Source: Aquabacterium sp.
Lineage (GTDB): Bacteria; Pseudomonadota; Gammaproteobacteria; Burkholderiales; Burkholderiaceae_C
NCBI RefSeq assembly: GCF_016234775.1
Contig: NZ_JACRAH010000036.1
Span: 1 to 64,000, forward strand
Length of the DNA stretch: 64,000 nucleotides
Direction: 5' to 3'
Part shown: positions 1 to 8,710 of the stretch, one piece after another
Layout of the letters: every line of letters begins with the position of its first letter
Numbering within the stretch: position 1 is the first letter of the stretch
The notes under the pieces: model-generated
Database searches by the model: none
Told to the model about the DNA's origin: nothing
The model's input: only the letters and a program-made list of their open reading frames with translations
Program-made: the position numbers and the translations under genes

Positions 1-2
1 AA

Positions 3-512
3 GTTGAAGCCTCCAAGGGCGTGTCCGGCATGGTCGGCGCTGAACTGATGGGCTTCGTCAAGGAAGGCTTCCAGGCTGCAGCCATGGCCAAGGTGGCAAC
101 TTCTGCCATCGAAGCGCGCAAGTTCGGCTACCTGCTGGACAGCGACATCGTTGTGCCCAACAAGGACGAAGTCCTGTACGTGGCCATCGCTCAAGCCAAG
201 GCCATGTTCGAGTCCGGCTACCGCGCCCCTGCCAAGAAGCAGTTCGCTGTGGCTGGCCGCAACGTGAAGGCCACGCTGCAGTCGTCGCTGATCAACATGC
301 GTGACGGTGGTTTCATCTCCGCCCACGACTACTACATCAGCTCGGCCATCGCCGATGTGCTGACCGGCGGCGACGTCGATGGCGGCACCCTGGTGAGCGA
401 GGAATACCTGCACGCCCTGGAGCGCAAGCACTTCTGCGCGCTGTTGGACAACCCCAAGACGCAAGAGCGCATCATGGGCATGCTGTCGACTGGCAAGCCT
501 GTCCGCAACTGA
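3..512 (+). CDS. 3-hydroxyacyl-CoA dehydrogenase/enoyl-CoA hydratase, C-terminal part (5' truncated by window)
   Basis: Frame open from base 3; C-terminal FadB/FadJ-like sequence (VEASKGVSGMVGAELMGFVKEGF...); immediately followed by thiolase as in fadBA operons. Confidence 0.75.
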   Translation, partial: VEASKGVSGMVGAELMGFVKEGFQAAAMAKVATSAIEARKFGYLLDSDIVVPNKDEVLYVAIAQAKAMFESGYRAPAKKQFAVAGRNVKATLQSSLINMRDGGFISAHDYYISSAIADVLTGGDVDGGTLVSEEYLHALERKHFCALLDNPKTQERIMGMLSTGKPVRN

Positions 513-530
513 TCGATCGGAGACAAACAC

Positions 531-1754
531 ATGTCTAAGCAACTCCGCGACGTTTACGTCGTTGCCGCCACCCGTACCCCGATCGGCAAGTCTGGCCGTG
601 GCGTGTTCAAGAACACCCGCCCTGACGATCTGCTGGTCGCCACCATCAAGAACGCCCTGAGCCAGGTTCCTACGCTGGATCCGGCTGCCATCGAAGACGC
701 CATCGTTGGCTGCGCGATGCCTGAAGGCGAACAAGGCATGAACGTGGCCAAGATCGCCGCGCTGCTGTCTGGCCTGCCCAAGACTGTGGCCGGTGCCACC
801 GTGAACCGCTTCTGCGCGGCCGGTATCACTGCCGTGTCGATCGCAGCTGACCGCATCCGTGTGGGCGAAGCCGAAGTCATGATCGCCGGTGGCGTGGAAT
901 CGATGTCCATGGTCCCCATGGGCGGTTCCAAGCCTTCGTTCAACCCCGCTGTGGTGAACCTCGACGAAAACGTCGGTATCGCCTACGGCATGGGCATGAC
1001 CGCCGAGAAGGTGGCCGAGCAGTGGAAGGTGACCCGCGAAGAGCAGGACGCTTTCGCCACCGAATCGCACCGCCGCGCCATCGCCGCTCAGCAAGCTGGC
1101 TTCTTCGACGCTGAAACCACGCCGATCGAAATCGAAGTGCGTACGCCCAACCTGGAAACAGGCGAAGTGACGATCACCAAGAAGACCATCAGCCGTGACG
1201 AAGGCGCTCGTCCTGACACGTCGGTGGAAGGTTTGGCCAAGCTGCGTCCCGTGTTCGCTGCCAAGGGTTCGGTCACGGCCGGTAACTCGTCGCAGACGTC
1301 CGACGGCGCTGGCTGCCTGATCCTGGCTTCGAAGGAAGCTTGCGAGAAGTATGGTCTGAAGCCTCTGGCCAAGTTCGTGGCTTTCGCCGTCAAGGGCGTG
1401 CCACCCGAAATCATGGGTATCGGCCCGATCGAAGCCATCCCCAAGGCTCTGGAATACGCCGGCCTGAAGGCTTCGGACATGGACTGGGTTGAGCTGAACG
1501 AAGCGTTCGCTGCGCAGTCGCTGGCTGTGCTGAAGGACCTGGACAGCAAGGGCCACGTGCTGGACCGCGCCAAGGTGAACCCGATGGGCGGCGCGATCGC
1601 CCTGGGCCACCCTCTGGGTGCAACCGGTGCCATCCGCGCTGCGACCGTGGTGCACGGTCTGCGTCGCACTGGCGGCAAGTACGGCATGGTGACGATGTGT
1701 ATCGGTACCGGCCAAGGTGCTGCTGGCATCTTCGAGCGCGTTGACAGCCTGTGA
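531..1754 (+). CDS. fadA: acetyl-CoA C-acyltransferase (thiolase)
   Basis: Thiolase motifs NRFCAAGI, GGVESMSMVPMGG, NPMGGAIALGHPLGATGAIR, CIGTGQGAAGIFE. Confidence 0.93.
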   Translation: MSKQLRDVYVVAATRTPIGKSGRGVFKNTRPDDLLVATIKNALSQVPTLDPAAIEDAIVGCAMPEGEQGMNVAKIAALLSGLPKTVAGATVNRFCAAGITAVSIAADRIRVGEAEVMIAGGVESMSMVPMGGSKPSFNPAVVNLDENVGIAYGMGMTAEKVAEQWKVTREEQDAFATESHRRAIAAQQAGFFDAETTPIEIEVRTPNLETGEVTITKKTISRDEGARPDTSVEGLAKLRPVFAAKGSVTAGNSSQTSDGAGCLILASKEACEKYGLKPLAKFVAFAVKGVPPEIMGIGPIEAIPKALEYAGLKASDMDWVELNEAFAAQSLAVLKDLDSKGHVLDRAKVNPMGGAIALGHPLGATGAIRAATVVHGLRRTGGKYGMVTMCIGTGQGAAGIFERVDSL

Positions 1755-1824
1755 TGAGCTGCTTCAAATTGGCTGTTGATCAGGTGCTTGTACGGGCCTG
1801 ATTGATGGTTGATTGAACTGCAAG

Positions 1825-1859
1825 AGCCCGCAATGGAGTGATCCTTGCGGGCTTTTTTA
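1825..1859 (+). terminator. intrinsic terminator after fadA
   Basis: AGCCCGCAA-N11-TTGCGGGCT followed by T-run. Confidence 0.85.
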
Positions 1860-1896
1860 CAGGCGATATTTCTGCCTTGCTTCTGTTGGACGTTTC

Positions 1897-2757
1897 ATGG
1901 AAGCCCTGCATATCCTTACCGAAGATGGCCACATGCTGGCAGGCCGTTGTTTCAGGCCTCAAGGTGGCATCAACGTTCGCCGTGCGGTGATCGTGGCGTG
2001 CGCCTTGGGCGTGCCTCAAACCTTTTACGAACGCTACGCGAGCTGGCTGGTGCAGCAAGGTTGCGTCGTCTACACCTTTGACTGGCGCGGCATGGCTCAG
2101 TCAGCCCCGCCGAGCCTGGTCGGCTACAAGGCCCGGTTGGTGGACTGGGCACGTCACGATGCGCCAGCCGTGATGGAACTGGTGGCGCTGCGTCACCCCG
2201 GCTTGCCCATCACCTGGTTCGGCCACAGCATGGGTGGCATCCTGTTCGGCATGATGCCGCAGCACCCCCGCATCGACCGCGTGGCCACCTTGGGCAGTGG
2301 CAGTGGTTATCACGAGCATCTGGCGCGGCCGCTGCGTTATGTGATCGGTGCCTTCTGGCATGTCATCGTGCCTTTGAGCGTGGCGCGGCACGGCTACTTC
2401 GCCGGCCGCCGCATCCGTACGGTGGACGACCTGCCGCGTGGCGTGGTGGCGCAATGGAAGCGCTGGTGCGCCCATCCCGACTTCGTCGTCAGCGAGGGTG
2501 AAGAGGTCCGTCGGGCCTATGCCAACGTGAGGCTGCCCATCACGGCGGTCGTGTTCACGGATGACACCATGGCCAGCCCGCGTGGCGTCAAGGCGATGCA
2601 TGCGCACTACACCGGCACGCAGGTTGATCTTCAGGTCCTGCGGCCCGAAAAGCATGGTCTTCGCACCGTGGGGCATTTCAACTTCTTCCATGCCCGGACC
2701 GGCCCGCGTGGCTGGGCCATGAGTCTGCCCTGGTTGGGCTTGGCCACGGCGATGTGA
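1897..2757 (+). CDS. alpha/beta hydrolase family protein (start chosen at ATG 1897, downstream of terminator)
   Basis: FDWRGMAQS, GHSMGG; paralogous to the next ORF. Confidence 0.75.
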   Translation: MEALHILTEDGHMLAGRCFRPQGGINVRRAVIVACALGVPQTFYERYASWLVQQGCVVYTFDWRGMAQSAPPSLVGYKARLVDWARHDAPAVMELVALRHPGLPITWFGHSMGGILFGMMPQHPRIDRVATLGSGSGYHEHLARPLRYVIGAFWHVIVPLSVARHGYFAGRRIRTVDDLPRGVVAQWKRWCAHPDFVVSEGEEVRRAYANVRLPITAVVFTDDTMASPRGVKAMHAHYTGTQVDLQVLRPEKHGLRTVGHFNFFHARTGPRGWAMSLPWLGLATAM

Positions 2758-2796
2758 CAGACGACGACCAACCCATCCGAAAGCCCGGAGCCACCA

Positions 2797-3660
2797 ATGC
2801 CTGCAGAAACCGTTCAGATCAGCACGCGCGATGGCCATGCACTGGTGGCACGCGTGTATGCGCCTGCCGGCGTCGTTCAGCGCGCCGTGCTGATTGGCGC
2901 TGCCATGGGCGTGCCGCAACGGTTCTATGAAGCCTTTGCCACGTGGTTGTCCCACCAGGGCGTGGGGGTGATGACCTTTGACTGGCGCGGCACGGGCGAG
3001 TCTGCCCCTCGGCGCTTGCGTGGCTTCAAGGCCAGCATCACCGATTGGGCCTCGAAGGACCTGCCTGCCGTGGTCGACGCTTTTTGTGCGCGCTGGCCCG
3101 ATGCGCCGAAGACCTATCTCGGGCACAGCCTGGGTGGCCAGTTGTTCGGCTGGCTGGATCAGCCCGAGCGTTTCGAGCGCGTGCTGACCGTGGCCAGTGG
3201 CAATGGCTACTGGCGGCTCAATGCGCCGCAGGTGCGCATGCAGGCGCCCTTGCTGTGGTGGGTGCTGGCCCCCGTGGGTATCGGCCTGGCTGGCTACTTC
3301 CCGGGCAAGAAGCTGGGGGCCGTGGGCGACCTGCCTGCCGCCGCCATGTGGCAGTGGCGCAAGTGGTGCCTGCATCCTGATTACCTCGGCTCCGAAGGGG
3401 CCGCTGTGCGGGCGCGTTACGCCAGCGTGCAAGTGCCCATCACCGCGGTGGTGCTCGAAGACGATGAGCTCGTGAGCCCTGCCGGTATCCGCAAGCTGTA
3501 TCAGCTATATGCGAAGGCCCCGGTGCATTTCGAACACTTGCATCCGCATCAGATGGGCATGAAGCGCATCGGGCACTTCGGCCTGTTCAAGGCCAGCTCT
3601 GCCGAACGCCTGTGGCCCGTGGCCCTGGACTGGTTGCAGGGGGAGCCAGGCAAGGGATAA
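2797..3660 (+). CDS. alpha/beta hydrolase family protein
   Basis: FDWRGTGESAP, GHSLGGQLFG; tandem paralogue of the preceding CDS. Confidence 0.8.
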   Translation: MPAETVQISTRDGHALVARVYAPAGVVQRAVLIGAAMGVPQRFYEAFATWLSHQGVGVMTFDWRGTGESAPRRLRGFKASITDWASKDLPAVVDAFCARWPDAPKTYLGHSLGGQLFGWLDQPERFERVLTVASGNGYWRLNAPQVRMQAPLLWWVLAPVGIGLAGYFPGKKLGAVGDLPAAAMWQWRKWCLHPDYLGSEGAAVRARYASVQVPITAVVLEDDELVSPAGIRKLYQLYAKAPVHFEHLHPHQMGMKRIGHFGLFKASSAERLWPVALDWLQGEPGKG

Positions 3661-3771
3661 CGCGAACCATCCCCCTGAACGGGCTATGACGTTAGCACCG
3701 ATGCGGGGCGTTAATCGAATCGACAGAATGCAGAGCAATTCAATCTGACGCGACGCCCTGCCCAGACCTGT

Positions 3772-5136
3772 GTGTATGACGCTGGCGTGTCCACCACGGA
3801 GCCACTCATGCCACGCCTTGTCGTGCACCTGGGCCTGAGCGCCCTTGCCACCGTTATCGCTTCTTCCGCCTGGGCCGCCCCAGCCCCTTGGGTGCCCAAC
3901 ACCACAGGCAACGTTGGCCCTGCACCCACGACCTTCAACAAGTGGGAGGCCATCGAGGCCCCGGCGGCATCCGGCGCTAGCTGCGGCAATGGCTCCCCCT
4001 ATCGCTTCTTCGTCAACCGCACCACCAAGGCGGCCAATGCGAAGAAGACGGTGATCATGTTCGAGGGCGGCGGCGCCTGCTGGGAGCAGAACGCCTGCCA
4101 GATGAAGGGCGGCCTGCTGGGCGCCACCAACTACAACGGCATCCCCACCAACTACATGAGCTCGGGCCTGGCGCTGGGCGGCCTGATCACGCCGTTTACC
4201 TCGCGCACCCACCCCTTGCAGAAGGTGCAGACGCAAAGCTGGAACATCGTCTACGTGCCCTACTGCACGGGTGACGTGCACACCGGCAACAAGGTGGCCA
4301 CTTATGGCGATGCCGATCCGGCCAGCCCCATCACCTATTACCACCGCGGTTTCAAGAACGGCGAGGCCGTGGCCAACTGGGTGGGGCGCCATCTGCCCAA
4401 GCAGGACCAGTTGCTGGTCACGGGCTTCTCGGCTGGCGGCGTGGGGGCCACGGCCATGTACGGCTTGATCCGTCTGGCGGCGCAACCCAAGCAGTCGGCC
4501 ATGCTGGCGGATTCCGGCCCGCTGTTCCAGGTGGACCGCAATGCATCGCCTGAAGACGCGCCTTCCGTGCTGTTGCACAACAAGATCCGTGTGGCCTGGG
4601 GCCTCGATGGCGACAACGGCCTGGCGTCGCGCATGATCGCGACCTTCCCGACGGCGGGCACGGTGGACAACCTCGGCAGCCTGACAACGGGCCTGGCCAA
4701 GGTCTTCCCGCAGGATCGCCTGGGTTATGCGGTGTTCCAGGCGGACGCCGTGTTCTCGTCCTTCTCGTACACCAAGTTCTATCCCGAGATCGCGGCCGTG
4801 CCGGCAGGCGCCAAGCGCGATGCCTTGCTCAAGGCCAAATGGGTCAAGGAGATCGGCACCTGGGTGGACGCCATGAAGCCTTACGCCAACACGGGCTACT
4901 ACATCCCTTACGGTCGTGACTTCATCAAGTCCCACACGCTGACCACAGCCTCGTTTACCGGCACCGGCATCAAGGAGGCCAACCTGGCGGATGTGGGCGT
5001 GTTCGTGGACAACATCCTGGATCCGAGCCAGCCGCTGATCCGCGCTTACGAAACGCAGCGCACCACGCCCAACTCCAGTGGCATCGCCCTGATCAGCTGG
5101 ATCAACACCGCGTTCTACGCACTTTTCGGCATCTGA
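3772..5136 (+). CDS. secreted pectinacetylesterase-like hydrolase
   Basis: Signal peptide; VIMFEGGGACWEQNAC, PYCTGDVHTGN, GFSAGGVGA motifs of the pectinacetylesterase/NOTUM-like superfamily. Confidence 0.75.
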   Translation: MYDAGVSTTEPLMPRLVVHLGLSALATVIASSAWAAPAPWVPNTTGNVGPAPTTFNKWEAIEAPAASGASCGNGSPYRFFVNRTTKAANAKKTVIMFEGGGACWEQNACQMKGGLLGATNYNGIPTNYMSSGLALGGLITPFTSRTHPLQKVQTQSWNIVYVPYCTGDVHTGNKVATYGDADPASPITYYHRGFKNGEAVANWVGRHLPKQDQLLVTGFSAGGVGATAMYGLIRLAAQPKQSAMLADSGPLFQVDRNASPEDAPSVLLHNKIRVAWGLDGDNGLASRMIATFPTAGTVDNLGSLTTGLAKVFPQDRLGYAVFQADAVFSSFSYTKFYPEIAAVPAGAKRDALLKAKWVKEIGTWVDAMKPYANTGYYIPYGRDFIKSHTLTTASFTGTGIKEANLADVGVFVDNILDPSQPLIRAYETQRTTPNSSGIALISWINTAFYALFGI

Positions 5137-5155
5137 AGTCACGATGCTTCGAGCG

Positions 5156-5177
5156 GGCCCGGCGATGCCGGGCCTTT
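5156..5177 (+). terminator. putative intrinsic terminator
   Basis: GGCCCGGC-GAT-GCCGGGCC then TTT. Confidence 0.55.
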
Positions 5178-5283
5178 GCACTTTTGTCGCCAAAGCTTGC
5201 ATGCGGCTGTCGTGCAAACCACCCGAAAGTGGCGTCTAATTCAGGGTTCCCGAGAACTTGGAAGAACCTGGAGACATTGGGCC

Positions 5284-6057
5284 ATGAGCGAGATCCTGCA
5301 GCATCGTGAAGCTGGTGTACTGACACTGACCTTCAACCGTCTGGACAAGAAAAACGCCATCACCACGGCGATGTACACCCGCCTGGCTGAAGAGCTGGAA
5401 GCTGCTACGGCGGATGACAGCGTTCGCGTGGCCGTCATTCAAGGCGCGGTCGAAATCTTCACCGCCGGCAACGACCTGGCTGACTTCCTCAACAACCCGC
5501 CCATCAGCAAGCCCGGTGGCGAGGTGCCACCCGTGGTGCGCTTTCTCAACGCCATCCGCGACTTCCCCAAGCCCATCGTGGCGGCTGTGGCCGGCCCGGC
5601 TGTGGGCATCGGCACCACGCTGCTGCTGCACTGCGACCTGGTCTACGCCGGTGACAACGCCGCGTTCAGCCTGCCCTTCGTGAACCTGGGCCTGTGCCCT
5701 GAAGCCGGCGCCAGCCTGCTGCTGCCGCAGATCATCGGCTACCCGAAGGCTGCTGAAAAGCTGATGCTGGGCGAGGCTTTCTACGCCGAAGAGGCGCTGG
5801 AGATGGGCCTGATCAACCGCATCGTGCCGCCGCATGAAGTCAACAGCTATGCGCAATCACAAGCCGCCAAGCTGGCCGCCAAGCCGGCCGCATCGCTGCG
5901 GGTGACCAAGTCGCTGATGAAGATGGCCCAGACGCAACTGGCGCCGGTGATGACCGAAGAGCTCAAGCACTTCGGCCAGTTGCTGCAAGGCCCGGCCGCC
6001 AAGGAAGCCATCAGCGCCGTGATGGAAAAGCGCAAGCCCGACTTTTCCAAGTGTTGA
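5284..6057 (+). CDS. enoyl-CoA hydratase/isomerase family protein
   Basis: MSEILQHREAGVLTLTFNRLDKKNAIT, AGNDLADF, AGPAVGIGTTLLLHCDLVYA. Confidence 0.88.
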   Translation: MSEILQHREAGVLTLTFNRLDKKNAITTAMYTRLAEELEAATADDSVRVAVIQGAVEIFTAGNDLADFLNNPPISKPGGEVPPVVRFLNAIRDFPKPIVAAVAGPAVGIGTTLLLHCDLVYAGDNAAFSLPFVNLGLCPEAGASLLLPQIIGYPKAAEKLMLGEAFYAEEALEMGLINRIVPPHEVNSYAQSQAAKLAAKPAASLRVTKSLMKMAQTQLAPVMTEELKHFGQLLQGPAAKEAISAVMEKRKPDFSKC

Positions 6058-6136
6058 TCTGATCCGGCGTGAGCGGGGGCGACAGACGGTCTTGCTCACG
6101 CGATAATGCTTTTCATACAGCTTTCAGGACACCAGC

Positions 6137-8710
6137 GTGCCTGAGAAGCAAAAAATGGGAAGCATTCGGATGTCAGTCTGTGAATCTGGGGTGTGGCGCG
6201 TGCTTGCTCGCGCATTGGCGTGCTTGCTGTGTCTGGGTCTGTCGGCCCATGCGCAGCAGGCCGCGCCTCAACGCATCACGGTTGTCGTGGATGACAACTA
6301 CCCACCCTATGTGTTCCGTGATCACGCCGGGCGCCTGCAAGGCATACGCAAGGATGTCTGGGACCTGTGGGCGGCGCGCACGGGCGTCCAGGTTAATCTG
6401 GTTGGCCTGGATTGGGCCAAGGCCCAGGCGCAGATCCAGTCCGGGCAGGCCGATGTCATCGACATCATCTTCGAGACCGGGCCTCGCAAGAGCCTCTACG
6501 ACTTCGGCCCCGCCTACAGCGACATTGAAGTCCCCATCTTCTTCCACGAGAGTGTGGCAGGCATTGCCAATGCCGATTCGCTCAAGGGCTTCACCATTGG
6601 CGTGAAGGACGGCGATGCCTGCGTGGACTACCTGCAAAGCCAGGGGCTGGATTCCTTCCGTCGTTACCCCAGTTATGAAGCCGTGATTGACGCGGCCGCC
6701 GTGGGGGAGGTGAGGGTGTTTTGCGAAGACAAGCCGCCTGCAAGCTACTTCCTGGTTCGCAAGCAGCTCGAGCACCAGTACCGTAGCTCGCCGCCGCTGT
6801 TCATCGGGCAGTTCCACTGGGCTGTGCGCAAGGGGGATGCCGCCACCTACAAACTGGTGCAAGACGGCTTCAGCCGCATTACCAACTCGGAGATGATGGC
6901 GGTGCGTGATCGATGGATGGGCTCAGCCGTGGAGGTGTCGGGCGTGCCGGCTTACCTCCGTTATGGAGGCTATACCTTGCTGGCTGTCGGTGCCCTCGTG
7001 TTGTTGCTGGGGGCCTGGAACATCGCCTTGCGGCGACGGGTGGTCTTGCGCACGCGTGAACTGTCGACCTCATTGAAACAGTTGACCGAGTCCAAGCAGG
7101 ACGCTGAGCAGACACTCGCGCAACTCAACGCCACGTTGGAGGCCATACCTGACCTGATGTTCGAGGTGGATCTGGATGGCCGTTATGTGGATGTGAGGGC
7201 CAGTCGGGCAGACCTGCTGCTGCAGCCCCCTGAAAGCTTGTTGGGGCGCCGTGTCCAGGAGGTCATGTCTGTACAAGCGGCAGACGCTGTAATGCATGCC
7301 TTGCATGAAGCGGCGGCACATGGTTCGTCCTTCGGCACACAGGTCAGCCTGGACTTGCCCGTAGGGCTGCGCTGGTTCGAGCTGTCCGTGGCGCGCAAAC
7401 GCACAGGCAGTGGTCAGCGCGATCATTTCATCGTGCTGTCGCGCGATGTGACTGACCGCAAACTGGTTGAACAGGCACTGGCGCGCCATGGCGACGAGCT
7501 GGAGAAGATCGTTCAGGAGCGCTCACGGCAATTGGTCGAAGCGCGCGATGCATCCGAAAGCGCCAGTCAGGCCAAGAGCGAGTTTCTCTCCCGCATGAGC
7601 CATGAGTTGCGCACGCCCATGAATGCGATCCTGGGCTTTGCACAGCTCATCGACATGGATGTGGGCAGCGCCAGTCGATCAAAGGCACATGTACAGGAGA
7701 TCCTGCGTGCTGGCAAACATCTGCTGCATCTGATCAACGATGTCCTGGATCTGGAGCAGGTCGAAGCAGGGCGTTTGACCTTGCATCCAGAACGGGTCGA
7801 ACTGAGTGCTTTGGGGCGCGAGGTGCTTGCTCTGATGCAGCCCTTGGCGGATCAGCAGCATGTCGCGTTGAGCATGGGCGGCATGAATGATCTGGCCGTG
7901 ATGGCGGATGCGACGCGCGTTCGGCAAGTGGTGCTCAATCTGCTGTCCAACGCGGTCAAATACAACCGCCCTGGCGGCCAGGTGTGGCTGGAGGCTTGCG
8001 TGCATGGCGACGAGGTCATCCGCATCAGCGTGCGAGACACGGGGCCAGGCATCGCGGCGAAGTACCTCGATCAGCTGTTTCAACCGTTCAGCCGGCTGGG
8101 CGCGGAGTCAGGCCAGATCGAGGGTTCTGGCATCGGGCTGAGTCTGTGTCGACGCCTGGCCGAGTTGATGCAAGGCGCCATGGGCGTGCACAGTCAGGAA
8201 GGCGAGGGCAGCACCTTCTGGGTGGATTTGCCTCGGGCCATGCCGCAGCGAGCTTTGCAGGAAAACGTCATGAGGCCTGATGCGCAGTCAGCCATCGGGC
8301 CGACGGTGGCCGGCGGGCGCCCCTCGCCCCGGCTGGCTACTTTGTTGTATGTCGAGGACAATCCCGCTAACCTGCAACTCATGGAGCAGATTGTGGCGCG
8401 ACACCAGGGCGTGGAACTTGTGACCGCCCCATTGGGGCAAGCTGGCCTGGCGCTGGCCAGAAGCAGTCGACCGGATCTCATCTTGTTGGACATCCATTTG
8501 CCCGATATCGATGGTTATGCAGTCCTGGGCCAGTTGCGCAGTGATCCGCAGACCCGTGCCACGCCCGTGATTGCGGTGACAGCCAATGCCATGCCCATGG
8601 ACGTGCACCGCATTCGCGATGCCGGTTTTGACGACTATGTGTCCAAGCCCATCAAGGTCACGCACATCGACATGTTGATCCACGAGCGCCTTGGGAGCAC
8701 CCTTGCCTGA
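6137..8710 (+). CDS. hybrid sensor histidine kinase/response regulator with periplasmic SBP_bac_3-type sensor domain and PAS
   Basis: Signal peptide + solute-binding-like domain, H-box SHELRTPMNAIL, N-box LLSNAVKYN, G-box GSGIGLSLC, C-terminal receiver LLDIHLPDIDGYAVL. Confidence 0.9.
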   Translation: MPEKQKMGSIRMSVCESGVWRVLARALACLLCLGLSAHAQQAAPQRITVVVDDNYPPYVFRDHAGRLQGIRKDVWDLWAARTGVQVNLVGLDWAKAQAQIQSGQADVIDIIFETGPRKSLYDFGPAYSDIEVPIFFHESVAGIANADSLKGFTIGVKDGDACVDYLQSQGLDSFRRYPSYEAVIDAAAVGEVRVFCEDKPPASYFLVRKQLEHQYRSSPPLFIGQFHWAVRKGDAATYKLVQDGFSRITNSEMMAVRDRWMGSAVEVSGVPAYLRYGGYTLLAVGALVLLLGAWNIALRRRVVLRTRELSTSLKQLTESKQDAEQTLAQLNATLEAIPDLMFEVDLDGRYVDVRASRADLLLQPPESLLGRRVQEVMSVQAADAVMHALHEAAAHGSSFGTQVSLDLPVGLRWFELSVARKRTGSGQRDHFIVLSRDVTDRKLVEQALARHGDELEKIVQERSRQLVEARDASESASQAKSEFLSRMSHELRTPMNAILGFAQLIDMDVGSASRSKAHVQEILRAGKHLLHLINDVLDLEQVEAGRLTLHPERVELSALGREVLALMQPLADQQHVALSMGGMNDLAVMADATRVRQVVLNLLSNAVKYNRPGGQVWLEACVHGDEVIRISVRDTGPGIAAKYLDQLFQPFSRLGAESGQIEGSGIGLSLCRRLAELMQGAMGVHSQEGEGSTFWVDLPRAMPQRALQENVMRPDAQSAIGPTVAGGRPSPRLATLLYVEDNPANLQLMEQIVARHQGVELVTAPLGQAGLALARSSRPDLILLDIHLPDIDGYAVLGQLRSDPQTRATPVIAVTANAMPMDVHRIRDAGFDDYVSKPIKVTHIDMLIHERLGSTLA

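Noticed and set aside
3505-5217. 570-aa minus-strand ORF
   Set aside because: Antisense of the pectinacetylesterase-like gene and part of the upstream hydrolase
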